64,000 bases of DNA from Callaeas wilsoni (GCA_013398955.1 VWPU01005319.1:33715-97714), one strand, 5' to 3'. Numbered from the stretch's first letter, positions 25,901 through 38,625 are shown. Translations and numbers: made by a program. Notes: generated from the letters alone by a model not told the origin.

Positions 25901-28900
25901 TGAAATCAGGTCTCTCAGTGTGTCCTAAATGAATGCCACGGGAAATAAATAAGACCAGGACAAGTATGTATGAGGTTTCCCTGACATACTGTCCTTGTTT
26001 CCTACTTCTTAATGTTCAAGGACTTCCTGAGCCAGACATTTTTCCTATCCTGATTGGACCCGATGATATTTCTGACCTCAGACTCTTCACTGAGCTCTCT
26101 TCATCTCTAGAACTTTCAGCATCTGTGATATCTTGTGCAGAGGTGTTCTGGAGCCAACCTACATTTGAGGGAAACAGTCAGTTCCTCCTTTGCTGTTGTG
26201 GAGCCTGGCACTCACCTCTTTCATTCAATGCAGCCTCAGTCTTGTGCTGAGAACTGATTTTTGTTCTAATGGTGCTAAGGTCTTCTCTGTCAGCCACTTG
26301 AATTTGGTCACGCCATGACAGGAACTTTGGCTTTGATGTTTTTCCAGATAGCCGCAAAATCCGTCCTGCAAACCTGGTGAAGATTACAGACTCAAAAAGT
26401 TTGGTGATATCATTGAGGGGTTAACGCTGAAATCCTAACATGCTCTTCCTGGAGAAACTCTCCCATACTGGGATTTTAGACCAATCTGCTGCTTATTGCC
26501 TTTGCAGCTGGAACAACTATAGGCCCAAAAATTCCTTTTGCCCTTTTTTTACTGTCCAAGGAATCATTTAATAAAGTCTTCATAGGGCTGATTGGATATT
26601 ATAAGCAGCTTTTCCATGGTTGCTTATTTGATTTCCCCTGTTTCATTGTTGTTCCCATCCTTTTCTGCAAGTAAGCTAATGTATTTAATGCCTTCTGGCA
26701 TGAATGTTCAGCACAGCTGGGAATTCTGGCTGAACAGGAGCAGAAGGCAAATTCTGAATCCCTAATTGGTTTCATCACAAGAAAGGGGACTTGTGCAGAT
26801 TTTCATAAATAGTTCTGGTGTATGCAACCCAGTGAATGACATTGAACCATAGAGGCTAGCATCTTAGTCGTGAAGAGTTAACAACCTAATCAAAGATAAA
26901 GGCATTACAAGTCACAGCAGCAAAGCACACAGGAGTAAGGATGCCAGGGTTGGCTGTGATAAATGCTGCATAGTTTCAGAAAAAGTTTATAAAGCCACAA
27001 GTCATTCAAATTTTTGCTCGCTTGTTTTCAGATGTAAATAAATGCAGGCATGTTCCCCTGGCTATGAGCAACTGGTACTTTTCTTCACTAACACAGACAA
27101 CACATATCTCAAAGACAGTCATGAAGAAACAAGGAGTGACTTCAGAGCTTAACATGGTGACAGACTTTCATTTGAAGAAAGCAGAAACAGGAGCAAAGAG
27201 ATTGTCGCTCTGATAGCAGAAGGAACAGCAAATACATTATTTGTACACAGCCCCATGTGGGACAGGAGGACAGTACAAAAGGCAGCAAAATTTTAAACAC
27301 ACAAAATAATCAGGAACTTCTGCATACTTTCCTCATTCTTGGTGGGATTTTCATTTTTCACCACACTGAAGCTATGCTTTCTCCCTCCATCATTTGTGAT
27401 TGGATCTATTGTTTAAGCCGCTGTGAGGAGCTGAAAGCTCCCCTCCAGCTCTGTGCCAGTCACAGTCTCAGAGCTGAGAACACTCGGCACATGCACCACT
27501 GTGGATGCCCCCGGTGCCCAACCCAAACAGCAATTCACAAAATAACAGATCAGCCTGGGAAGAGGTGCTGGAGGGAAGTTCAACCCATCCAGAATTATGG
27601 CACTTGAACACCCCCCACATTCAGGATTAATACATTACTTCAGTGCAAATGCAATCAGACCTAAGAGTGGCACTCCTGAGACACACTCCTACCTGGGACA
27701 ACGACCTCTGCTGTCAGTCAGCACAAGTCTACAGGCAGGACTGAGCTACATGGTTGATCCAGTCCATGGGTCTTCATTTGAATCTATACACTCAAAAAAA
27801 ACAGAGCTGAAGTCAAGTATGGCTGTAGTAGATGTCACAGGTGACTGGATTTCCTAAGTTATTGTTGTATGGCTGACACAGCAGGGTCTTGATTTTGGCT
27901 GGGGCCTCTGAACATCACCTTAAAAGAGAGGGAAAGTCAGATGGTAATATTTGAAAGTTGTAGGTCTTAGCAGAGAGAGACTGAGGGTTCTGTGTTTGTT
28001 TGCAGTTAGTAGTACAGAAGGCTGTTCCTGCTGTAAGGGAGAGAATGAAAATTATTCAGGCTGAAGGTAGGCTTTGATTCAGAGAGGATGCCTGGAAGTT
28101 AGCTGGAGCAGAGCTCATCATTAGCCATTTATGCATTCTTCTGCCAGGTATGGTATTGCCTTTATTTTAATATTTATGAAGAGGCTAGTCAACACAAAGG
28201 TATCTGACAGGTGAAACATGCCAAACAAATAACAGGTTACAGCAAATTAACAAGTGATGTCTCACTTTTTTTTTTTTTTGAAGGCAGAGTGGATTAGACA
28301 ACAACTGAATAGGAGACTGACATTTTGATGACAGAGCAGAACTCAGGAAAGACAAGTAATCTGAAAACCTGAGAGATATGAGAGATCTGGTGATGCTGAA
28401 CATGTGAGATTTGGTGAAGTTGCCACAAGGCAAGTTTTGTTGTCTGATGGGGCTTCTCTGGTTACCATCAATTACTTTTCCACAAGCATCTCTGCATATG
28501 CTAGCTTATTAGATCACAAGCTATAAAGCAAGGACTACCCCTGTCAGGGCTGAGCAGTACAACAGCAGCTTTCACTGCGTGACCTTTCAGAGTGATGTGG
28601 CAGTTGGAAACATGACAAAGATTAAAAAAACCAAACCAACGTATTTTCAGACTAAATCCATTATTTATATTTTCTGTCTCCCTTCCTAAAAATTTCCAGT
28701 AGAAAGTTAACTTATGACTAACACTTGTGGGATTTTTCTTTTTCAAATAAATCCTTTCTTTGGGTATATCATTAAAGGATGTGTTACTGTCAGGTCTGGT
28801 GAAACTGTAATTACAGTGAGTGCAATAAATAAAAGCATAATGGCTCCACTGCATAAATAATGGCTCATTATCCCAGTTTTATTGGTGTTCAGTTTGCTGA

Positions 28901-31900
28901 GCCAATAAGTCCTCCTGCATTGCCAGAGAAACCATTCTGATCTGAACAATTCTGCTATGTTAAATGAAAGAAACAAGGGGACAGTTTTTGTATTAGAGAG
29001 GACACTTGGTCGCACTGATAGTCCCTTGCATGGGCTTGCACTGCTGCTTCCCAGCTGAAGAGACGTGTCAGCATGGTGCTTTCCATGTGTGGTACCAGCA
29101 AAGCAATCCACTGACTTAGTGGGGTGTGCCCAACCTGCCAGGCCCCCTAAAACTCATGCTGAGGTCAGCTTGTGGGGATAGTGCTTTGAGCCTGGTCACA
29201 TTAATTTGTGCCATGAGTATTGATGGGAGACTAGCTCCAGCCTGAGCCTCAGTGCTCCGCCACCACCGTCCCTCCAGATCCTGTCCTCCTAGCCTCTCTG
29301 GGACCCCTTTCATGTTACCATTTGCTGAGTCTTTCCCTTCAAGTCTCTTGAACACCTGTTTCAGTACCCTCGAGTGAGATTATTAAGGCATCAATGCTAG
29401 TTTGAAACCTGCCAGCCTCCTCATTCCACCTGCCTGCTGTGGGTAGGGTGTTAGTGTATGTATACACCAAACCAGTAACTCCAAATAAAGCTAATATCAA
29501 AGACAGCAACCTGCATGGAAGAGTCCGAAGGTGAGGTTCTCTCAAGCTTCCAGCTCACTTGCTCTGTGCTCCAGAGCAGGTATGATTTAGTCCCGTGAAG
29601 CTGGCAGAAACCATGTTCTAAATGTTGGTCCCAGTGTCTTCATGGCATGACGTCAGGCCCTGAAAAGGCTGGAGGCCACTCTGCCTTTTTGGCACTTGAA
29701 TAACAACAAATGATGTAGAAACCTCCAGCTCATTGGAAAGTTTCAGCATTCAAGCAAGGAAGAATCAGGAAATTCTCAGTCTGAGATGCACTTGGATGAT
29801 GAGAACTGGTGGTCATACAGGCTGCTTCTGACATCCCAGTTCATGCCGAGTGTTTGTTCCCTGCTGCAAACACACCCATGGGACTGCTTACACCAACAGG
29901 GGGACAAAACTGTGTTCCAGATGATTATTCATTACTCTTTCAGGCAATTGTCTGCCTGAGGGGACATGTCAATCAGCTCATCTTAAATGCGAGGCATTGA
30001 GTGGTAACAGACACATCGTCAGGCGAGACATGTAACCAAATTACCAAGGCATAATGAGTTACTGGATGTCACCCAAGGCACGGTCACAGCCTGCGCCTGT
30101 GCTCCTTTCCCGTGGTGAACGGAGCACTTTGCATTTGCCATGAGTCAGAGGTGCCCTTGGGCATTTTCCCTGGCCCAGCCAGGCACAGTGACCCGGTGGC
30201 TGCAGTGCCTCCACCAAGGCTGAACAACCTGCTTGCAGAAGGAGGTTGTAGCCTCTCTGTCAAGGGTTGGAGCGTCCACATTTTAGATGCTTGCCCTCCC
30301 AGTGCCAGAATTTCTTTTGGCAACTGACACTTTCCTAGAATTGGTAACACCTTTTACCAACACACTCTCTTCTCTCAGTGATTCTTGCTGACCTGGGTCT
30401 CCCCTACGGTGTTCTGAAACCAAGTCATCAGAAGGGTGACCCAGCCTGATACAGAAATGAGTGAATAATATGAAATTTTCTACCATTATTATGACCTTCT
30501 GATATTCTTCTAGGGTTTTCAGTTTAAATAATGTTCAAGAGTGCTATGAAAGTGGTGTTTTAGCAGAAAATTCTAAGTTTTCTCATGTACGTTGACAGTC
30601 TTGGATGGTCTGGTATATCTAAGTCAAACCTGAGCCCAACACAACCTGCCTTGGGCTGGCTTTCCATTTCAGATAGGGCTTTTCATTGGGTTGTATGCAC
30701 CCCACTCCTCAACTCAAGCCACTGTGTGGGCATTAACAAGAGATGAATTATCAGCACGGAGTTGCTCATTGCCCCTTCCTGAGGCAATGTCTCCATTTTC
30801 AGCCATCCCACACTCATACCATATACTTCCCCCTGGAACCTGGCAGGCTGGCTCAGTTTAGCATACTGTCAGCACTTCTGTCCTGAGAATGGATGTTGCT
30901 CACACAGCTGGAACCCTGACCTTCAGGCATTGCCATGGAGAGTGGCACAAAGCCCTTTCTGTCTCCCCTTTGGGTCCTATGTGCTGGATTGCACCTTGGA
31001 GATGCTGCATAGGAATCAACACACTTCACCACACTCCTCCTTTCTTTCCTCCTATGGCATCCAGATTCTTTATTTGCATCCTACCAACTGTGGATTCACC
31101 TTCCAGAGCTTACTTAAGCTTAATAGTAACTGTTTTCCTTATAATTGTGTTTCTCACTGAGGACGTGCCAGTTCTTTCCCAGTGCAAAACAACTAGGTTT
31201 GATACATTGCATTAATTTTTTTCCAAGTGGTTAGATTTGCTTTAATTGCCTGAATCCCCCTGAATGACCTCTATTTAGGGCTTTAATGAAGAATTGCTGA
31301 AATGCTCTCCTGAACTCTGTATTTTCTTCCATGTATGCTCCCATAATAAAAGTCCCTTGATCTGCAGGGACAGCATTCATCATCAGTGTTTTATAGAAAA
31401 GCAGAAATAAGAAATTGCCCTAAACTGTTACTCAGAACACTTATTTTAGATGTTGTTGTCATGTATCTCAGTAAGTTTTTCACTGAAGGCTGTAAATTAT
31501 GGTGCGGAGAAAACATAATCCCTGTCTTTCAATTATAGTCTATCTTAGAGCTAGAAAAACCCTTTATAACAGTCTGTGCTGTGCCTGGCAAGTCATGTGC
31601 ACACTGCAAAATAATATATAAACAAATAATAAATATTAGGCTACAATAACTTGTCTACTCTTGGGAATGAATGTATTCTTGGGCAATTACTGTGCTTCAC
31701 TAGCGTTTTCAGCATTATTCATTTACATCATTGTCTCAAAAGGAACTGTAGATCTTGCCTTCAACATATATATCTGATATATGTTTTTCCTAAATTGAAG
31801 GTTGAGTGCCTTAAGTGTGGTTTTTTTTTTCTTTAAACAGAAATACATGTAGGGAAAGAATGGGACTTCTGCTATCATTAAAGTGTTTAAAAATCAGTCC

Positions 31901-33174
31901 TTATTTAACTGCTAATATAGTTCCATTATCATTTTTTGAATAGCGCATTACCAGTAATTGGTTTAAACTTTACAGCCATATCTATCTCACATCCATTATC
32001 AAAGCAGATTCAAAGAGTGCTGGCAGCGTGCAAAGACAAACAGAACTAATTGAATGCATACAGTCTCAAAAACTAAGTTTTCAAGAAATTTACCTCGTGG
32101 AAAAGCCAGTTTGACTCTGTCAAACACTCTTCTATTGAACCACCATTGTGGGGTGTAGGTACCCCACTGCTGCAGCACAAGTAGCTTGATTCGTGGTAGT
32201 TTGCATGACTGAGCACTTGCTCAAAATTAAATAAAAAATGAGCAAGGGCTCAGGAATTCTATGTAATGAGTTAATATTTCTGACTGTACAAGGTTTTAAT
32301 GATTGATTATTTTTCTCAAATGTATTTAAGTTCAGATTGCTGTCTTATTGAGAGAAATAATGGAGAGATTAACATAAGCCCAGGACTAATAATCAATGCA
32401 GGCTGGCAGTGACCAAGGGAGACAAACAAGTCATTATTCTTTTTTCAGAATCAAGCATCAAATGATGGCTAGATTCCCTTATGAAGATGCCATTGTATGC
32501 AAATATTGGTCTGGAGATTTGTCAGTGCAGCAGACCCAGCAGCCTTGAGCCTTCTTCTCAGGATGTGACTTTAAATGCAATACATTTTAGCCAATTTTAT
32601 AAAATGAGGTTTAAAACCTTTACGGGGAATCATTTTCTCTTTCTAATTGAGGATCCTTCAGATGACCCTGCCGCTTCCTTGACTGGCAGAACAGACACAG
32701 GTCCCTGGAGTTTCTGTTCTGCAGCACCAGGGCTTCGACATTCTCTGTGGGTACACTAATAGCAATGGCAGATCCCAAAAGCACTTTATGTGCATGTCAC
32801 ATGTTATTCTGAGCCAGTTAAAAGTCACCATTAGCACTGTCACCACTGCAAACTAGTTGACTCTAACAATGTGTAGTAGAGGTCTGTGTACACCATGAAC
32901 TTCTTCAAACACAGCTTTTGCAGGGATGAAGCTTCTTTAAACCACAGACAAAGTGCTATGGTTCCCTGTGAGGCAGGGAGGTAGCAAGTAAGGCTTGAGG
33001 GACCCCCATTGCTGTTTCTTTCCTCCACTGAATCTTGCAGAACTGAGTACTACCCCCACTGAAGTAAGAAAATACATCCACTGTCTGATTTCCATAGCTC
33101 ATTCCAGACACCAATCATGGTATTAACTTCTAACCATCTCGCAGACATGCAGTGCCCCTAACATGATGATCTAG
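22915..33174. other. Unique interval without recognised genes
   Basis: Ten kilobases without a recognised repeat copy, RNA gene or coding exon. Open frames stay below 125 codons and occur on both strands. A polypyrimidine tract ending in an AG (T-rich run to about 31841) resembles a 3' splice site, but no coding frame or donor follows it. Confidence 0.5.
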
Positions 33175-33755
33175 AATCATAGAATATCCTGGACCCAGGA
33201 GGATCGTTGAATCCAACTCCTGACTCCACACAAGGCAATGTAACAGGTAAACCACGTATATAAGAGCGTTGTGCAAACACTTTTTGAAAACAACAGGCTT
33301 GACTTTTTCCCCAGGGATCTTGTTCTAGTGCTTGACCACTCTCTCAGTAAAGACCTTTCTCCTAATGCCCAGTCTGAACTTCCTCTGGTGCTGCTGTAAA
33401 CCATTCCCTCACATCCTATTAGACACCGGAAAGAAGAGATCAACACAATGCTCTACACTCCCTTTTTGAGGAAGTTGTAGAAGCCCTGAAGTCATCCATC
33501 TGTTTACTCCTCTCTAAGTTGAACAAACCAAATATACTCAGCCATTCATCATGTCATGTCCTCTAGTCCTTTCACCATATTCTTCTCCCTTCTCTGGACA
33601 CATTCTAATGTTAAAATATCCTTCTTACAGTGTGGAGCCCCAAACTGTGCACAGTACTTGAGGTGAGGCTGCACCAATGCAGAGAACAGTAGGACAATTA
33701 CTTCTTTCATCCACTTGGCTATGCAGAGCTTAATGCACCTCAGTATAGTCAAAAT
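33175..33755 (-). mobile_element. CR1 LINE 3' fragment, about 0.58 kb
   Basis: The plus strand begins with aatcatagaatatcctgg, the CR1 tail and terminal block in reverse complement, then ggatcgttgaatccaactcc. Further antisense CR1 phrases follow in the canonical order: cttgaccactctctcagtaa (about 33332), ttcctctggtgctgctg (about 33379), a tctctaagttgaac phrase (about 33511), cttctcccttctctggacac (about 33582), ccccaaactgtgcacagtac (about 33638) and cacctcagtatagtc (about 33736). The element is on the minus strand and 5'-truncated or eroded after about 33755. Beyond that, the sequence to 34131 is not recognisably CR1. Confidence 0.93.
33480..33755 (-). pseudogene. CR1 ORF2 reverse-transcriptase C-terminal remnant
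   Basis: A 155-codon minus-strand frame (33549-34016) ends in residues that are clearly CR1 ORF2. [19 protein letters not shown] is followed by [13 protein letters not shown] and NMVKGLED. This is the conserved segment downstream of the reverse-transcriptase palm, in the thumb/C-terminal part. After the stop at 33549 the CR1 similarity continues past the break with a GLFNLER motif (about 33500-33525), so the frame is interrupted by an in-frame stop or a shift. The upstream half of the frame (33760-34016) does not match CR1. There is no endonuclease or catalytic palm motif, so it is a dead fragment. Confidence 0.88.
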
Positions 33756-34127
33756 ACAGAGACTGATCTGTGCCCAAATAGAGATGTTGCCTGGTACCAT
33801 TGAAAGTAGGTTAAGAGGAGCCAAAACCCGTCTTGACTTGTTATCTCTTGGTGTTATTACTAGGCATGAGAAGGACAAACACACACACACACACAAATCA
33901 CCTATGACAATAACGTAGCAGCGGAGGAAGAAGAAACAAGACCTACACAACTCCCCACCACTACTCTCTGCTATTTCCACATGATATCTCCAGCCTTCCT
34001 CACCTGGAGGAATCATTGCACTTTTGCTGCAGGATTGGGTTTTACATTAGGAGGTGAAGAAGACAATAAAGGGCTGCTGGTGGGACTGCCATGGTCATTG
34101 GGTGCCTAGCCACTATCTTGTGGCGGA
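33756..34127. other. Short unclassified spacer between CR1 and LTR
   Basis: Not recognisable as CR1 or as retroviral. It includes an (AC)8 run at 33879-33894. It may be original unique DNA between two insertions. Confidence 0.45.
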
Positions 34128-34131
34128 GATA
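34128..34131 (+). repeat. Left GATA target duplication of the 34132 LTR
   Basis: GATA directly precedes the LTR and is repeated exactly at 34607-34610. A 4-bp duplication is usual for ERV1-type (gammaretrovirus-like) integration, though four bases can match by chance. Confidence 0.65.
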
Positions 34132-34426
34132 TGATGCCTTAGGATTCTAGCTTTTATATTGTCATATGTTTGTAATCCTGTAATTCTCTAGTGTAGAGCT
34201 GTAAACACCATATAGAGTGTTAGCTACTGCTTTTCCCATTTTGGTCAGACACAACAATTCCTCTCTGGACCTGGGAAACAAGGACACCTTACTATCTCAG
34301 AGAGTATTGTTTACAGAATGTATTGTTTACATTCCCAAGAAATGTAAACAAAAGTGAGTTGGGGGGGCAAACTAGAAGAATGGGACTCCACTACCTGAAG
34401 CAGTAATTGGACAATTAATCTCTGAT

Positions 34427-34434
34427 ATGCAAAT
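34427..34434 (+). promoter_or_regulatory. Octamer (POU) motif in the LTR
   Basis: ATGCAAAT is a perfect match to the POU/Oct consensus and lies in the U3 part upstream of the poly(A) signal. Such motifs are common in LTR promoters. Use is not shown. Confidence 0.4.
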
Positions 34435-34540
34435 GGACAAAACTTATATCTGTCCAAAAAACGTGTGACTGTTGTCCATCTTGGGTGCAGTCTCTGCGAG
34501 ACTCCCGCACTGCCCAAGGTGTGCCCTGTGAAGGCCTTTC

Positions 34541-34546
34541 AATAAA
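34541..34546 (+). terminator. Poly(A) signal of the 34132 LTR
   Basis: AATAAA about 60 bases before the LTR end, in the expected R region, after ggcctttc. Confidence 0.65.
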
Positions 34547-34606
34547 TACCCTTTATCCTTTCACTCTGTCTAGCCTCTGTTCCAGGTCAGCCTCTACAAA
34601 GCATCA

Positions 34607-34610
34607 GATA
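34607..34610 (+). repeat. Right GATA target duplication of the 34132 LTR
   Basis: GATA, identical to 34128-34131. Confidence 0.65.
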
Positions 34611-36162
34611 CATTCAGTGATATAGAAAGGAGAAGCTACTGAAATTCAACAATGATGAAAAAACTACACTCTGTCCTTCCTGGGTCCCTCCAGGATAAGC
34701 TGGCACTTCACAACGTCATTTGTAGAAAGGCAACTGCAGGTTCTAAAAATTATGCGCTATTAAATAATTGTAGAGTCATTTATAAAATGGAAGAGATTTT
34801 AAAAGAACATTAATAATTCCTCTGCTTCTGCTGAAGTCCCCTGAATGCTACCCTGAGTTACAACTCATTCCTCTAGAGTACTCTGAGCATTATACATTTC
34901 TCTCTGGAATATGTATTGCCTTTATTTTTAACTAAAACGATACGTAAAGCTAGATATTTTTAGTATAAAGACTCTACACTAATTCATTTTTTTTCTTTAC
35001 TCATTTCTCCTTTATTCCAGGAAAATATGATCCTTCCTTGAGAACACGGTTTTATTCACAGCATTTGTTCCTCTGATTGATGAGGCTGATTGTGCTTTTT
35101 TGTGGGTGAGGAGCACTTACCTGAAATCAGCCACTTGTAAAACTCCACGTTAGAGATATTCTTCACCTCAAGTAAATTTCCTGGAGGAAAGAGTGACTAA
35201 TCTTTGGAAAGATTAAGGAATGAGAGGAGAGAGAGAGAGAAAATAAAAGAGTAAAACCACACTTAGCTCTTTTCATGAAGCACACATACAGCACCCTCAG
35301 ACAGGGACCCAGTTTGGGCTTCTCATCACAACGGAAGTAAAGAGTTGATTCAGTGCATCATGGTGCAAAAAGTAAAACTGATGTCTTGAAAACAATAAAC
35401 ATTTCTACTGTCTCAAAGAGAACTTTACATAAATTCAGAGCTTTAGTAATGCTTTGCACGTAATCAGAGCTGTCTAATCTTGTCAAACATTTGCCCTTTG
35501 GGAAACAGGCATTTCCAGGGATTGCATCTGACAGGCAGCTCCATTTTAGAGACTGGCAGCAGAAACACCTGTAAGAGCGGCACCAGGATCTTCCTTCCAG
35601 CAACAGTGACATTTAAGCAGTTTTTGATTCTCAGGCAATTTTAGCTTCCAAGCATAGGGCACTTTTTCCCCTTCTATTAAGAAAAGTAATCATTTGTACC
35701 CCTGTAAGTTTTGTAAAACCCAAATCATGTTCACATTCCACTGTGCAAGGTCTTCTACAACACCAGGAGAAAGCAGTGCAAAATTTGCTGGGAATGCTGA
35801 AAAGTTCTTTCCCCCAGTGGGGATCAGCTCTGGTCCATGAAAGGAACCTGGCCTTTCTGTCACTGGTTGGCTTGGGCTCTGCAGTTTTTCTTCAATGTCC
35901 ATTTGTGACAGGTCCCATGGATGTACTGAATCATGATTTTTCCCTTGAACACTGTCCTAAATGCCTCCCTGCCTGTCCAAAAAGGAGCACAGTGGTAACG
36001 GCAGCTGTACCGAAACTTCAGGGGAAGGAGCCATCTCCCCTTTCTCTGCTGGAAGGACAAGGCTGTGTAAACATCAGTCATGGGGACAGTCAAAACTTCC
36101 TCAGCAGCTGTAATGTCTTTTAACCACTGGCCTGTGTGAGTAGAGCACGGTGCTTAAAGGCA
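34611..36162. other. Unique interval without recognised genes
   Basis: A short (GA)n run is at about 35226-35240. A 126-codon plus frame (35743-36123) has no known domain and is shadowed by minus-strand frames. Nothing else was recognised. Confidence 0.5.
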
Positions 36163-36214
36163 GGTAGGTTGGTTGGTTGGTTGGTTGGTTGGTTGGTAGG
36201 TAGGTAGGTAGGTA
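36163..36214 (+). repeat. Compound tetranucleotide microsatellite GGTA/GGTT
   Basis: Thirteen perfect tetramers: one GGTA, seven GGTT, then five GGTA. The block structure suggests a single A/T change that spread by slippage on each side. Confidence 0.97.
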
Positions 36215-38470
36215 ACTGTGCACCTCTGTGTTGCAGGTGGTTGAAAATTGTCTTTAGCCATTGATATCCCTTAATCACTTTGCACTCATCACCATGAGGG
36301 GCATGGATCAAGGACATTTCTAGGCACATGTGATCCAGAGATACCCTAGCCAGTATAGCCTAGGTAAGATGTTGGCAGGAGAGAGTGTTTGGAATCATCC
36401 TGTTCTCCTCCCTAAAGTCTTTGTCTTGTGTCTTTTAGTGATTTGGGGATTTTTTCCTTCCCTGAATAACCAATGTAAAACTACTTTTTCTGTGAGGCGT
36501 TTTCTTTGCAGTTTCCATAATTTATCTCACCTTAATAAGCTGTAATTCCTGTCTCCCTTGTCACAAGGACCTTCCATTTACCCTCCAGGAAGTTCCCGCT
36601 GCTGAAGAATGGAAAGCCCTGCAGCAAAAATGAGAGAAGCCAGAGAAGACGGAGGCATTTGACATAGCTGGAAGCATCAGGGCTGTATCCCAGCTGGAAG
36701 AGTTATATGCTTTTGCTTATCCCAGTGTGTGCAGATGCTAAAATATACCATGGAAGTCAGAGGAAAGCAAACCCTCAGTGAGCTGTCTGAAGTTCAATTC
36801 ACTGACTTGGTCACTCAGCTTGACTTCTGACCTCCTCCTTCATCCTCCTGGCCTGCCCTCCCTGTTCCAGCATCACCACCAGCCTTCACCCTCAATGTCC
36901 AATTGCCAGTGTAAGGAGCTGTAAAGTTCCCTTTCCTGTGTTTTTTCAGGGCTGGGACTGATTCCTCAGACTGGTCCACAGCCCAGCAGTTCCTCTCCCA
37001 GAGCCCATCGCTCCTTAGGAGCTGCCAGGAAAACTGTCAATTGCTAATGGGCGAGCAGCGGGAATAGTGGCGTCATTAAACAGCACTCGCTGGCTTGCAG
37101 CCTCAAAAGGAAGATCTGAGCTCTGCATATTCTCTACACTCCATAGGCACAGTTTTCCATTGCTGTCGACATTCTTTTCCCTCCTACACTCTTCCTGCTT
37201 GGTCTGCCAGCTGCTTGCCTTGCCCCAGGGATCCTGTGGACAGGGACCATTCCTGCCCCGTGGCCGGAGTAGGCTCAGATTGGAGCTCAGCCTCCACACC
37301 CCAGGCCCATAAACTCGCAATGTGGGAGGTAGATAACACACATCGTAACCATCACCTTTGAATAACACAAAAGAAATGCTTGCACTTGATGCCTGCAGGT
37401 TATCATTTCTATGGCACAGCTGAAAACATGGGACAGATAAAAGAGAAATGCACTTATAAAAATTGATGATGTTTTTCTTTAGATCAGCTTGTGACTTTGT
37501 AGCCAGCTGTAAAAGAGCCGTGGGGGAAAGGTCAGAGGAGACCAGGGTAGGGTGAATTGCCATTCCAGTTCCTGTCCTTCCCATGCCTCATAAAGTGAAA
37601 TAACGATACAGTAAAGTGCAGTTGCAGCTTCACTAGGAGATGTCATAGCTGTGATAGCCTAATGAGCTTGAAACAACTGAAGAGTGTCAATAGATAAAAT
37701 CTATTGTGGGAAAATTGCTAATGCTCAGCACAGCAGGGAAACACTTTCTGAAATCCCCAAACATTCATCAGTGACAGTTCAGACTGTAAATTCATGCAGG
37801 ATAAAGACGTATTCAGTACTCTAATAAAACACATTTTCATTTTTATGAATCCTTAATATTGATGAAATAAAACCAGTTCTAAACAAATTCAGAATGTAAA
37901 GTGTTATAAAGCAAAATATACTTTAGAAACTTTAATTTTTGAAGGTTTGGGGGTTTTTTTAGAATTTTTCTTTGTAACATGGGAGATTAGAGTAATTAAG
38001 TCCTCGGAAGAGCATCAAACAGCTTCCTCTGATTCAGACACATGGCCAAGATTTATATGTTAAAATAAACTGTTTCAAATCAACTAAATAACCTCCTGCA
38101 TCTCAGTACCACTCCTTGTGAATAGGAGCAAAGGAGAAGATGTCATGACTTGATTTTATTAACGTCTCTTGTGTTGCTTCAATTGCTTTCTCATAAAGAA
38201 TGTAAGGAAAATATGTTTAAGACTGTTAAGGGATGGATGCAAAACTACGTGCACACCCTGATCCAGAGGGCATGCTACCCAAAATTTGCCATAAAAATGA
38301 AGGGTTGATCTACTGTTCTGCTTCTACCACTGCTGAATTTACTGAGCTGATGGGAGGCAGGCAGGACACAAGGAACAGACAGACAATCAATCACAAGCCC
38401 TCTGTGACTTGTTGTTACCAAAAAAGGCAGCAACATCACTGAATGCACAGACCCAAGTTCAGCACATGAA
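36215..38470. other. Unique interval without recognised genes
   Basis: It contains a 189-codon minus frame (37015-37584). Its translation shows no domain, signal peptide or membrane pattern that I recognise, and two plus-strand frames of 81 and 88 codons overlap it. I do not call it a gene. Confidence 0.5.
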
Positions 38471-38625
38471 ATAGTCTTAAGCTCTTCTTTGCACTGGTAT
38501 GGTCCCATTTGATGTACCAGACCTGGTATGGGACCCTGTGCCCAGAAAAGGCATGGGTGACTTGGGAAAAAGCCAAGAAGATACCAGTGAGTATGGCAGG
38601 AGGTCCAGAAACCCTGTTTGTAAAG
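38471..38625 (+). mobile_element. Possible very old CR1-like fragment, plus strand
   Basis: The order of words gcactggtatggtcccattt, ccagacctggtatgggaccc and the following aaggcatgg...gaaaaagccaagaagat resembles the CR1 ORF2 stretch that encodes the LVRPHLEYC-like segment, read in sense. Several indels would be needed to restore a frame, and no tail is visible. The resemblance is weak and may be chance. Confidence 0.3.

Larger units (their letters stand above)
34132..34606 (+). mobile_element. Complete solo LTR (475 bp) of an avian endogenous retrovirus
   Basis: The element starts TGATGCCTT and ends AAGCATCA. The 9-bp ends (TGATGCCTT and AAAGCATCA) are inverted repeats with one mismatch, and GATA duplications flank them exactly. 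Internal phrases belong to an LTR family I know from passerine genomes: tagcttttatattgtcatatg (about 34148), gtaatcctgtaattctctag (about 34172), ggtcagacacaacaattcctc (about 34242), aattggacaattaatctctg (about 34405) and cactgcccaaggtgtgccc (about 34508). AATAAA is at 34541-34546, followed by a short U5 ending in ccaggtcagcctctacaaagc. No internal viral sequence remains. The 4-bp duplication favours an ERV1-like class. The element seems older than the 12018 LTR, since it has few CpGs. Confidence 0.92.

Noticed and set aside
31810..31842. Polypyrimidine tract ending AAACAG as a splice acceptor
   Set aside because: No coding frame or donor follows within a normal exon length.
33756..34016. Upstream half of the 155-codon CR1-containing minus frame read as one gene
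   Set aside because: Only the last third or so is CR1 ORF2. The rest crosses an AC repeat and unrelated DNA, so the frame is an accident of missing stops.
37015..37584. 189-codon minus-strand open frame
   Set aside because: No family resemblance and competing plus-strand frames of 81 and 88 codons in the same place. Conservation data would be needed to revive it.
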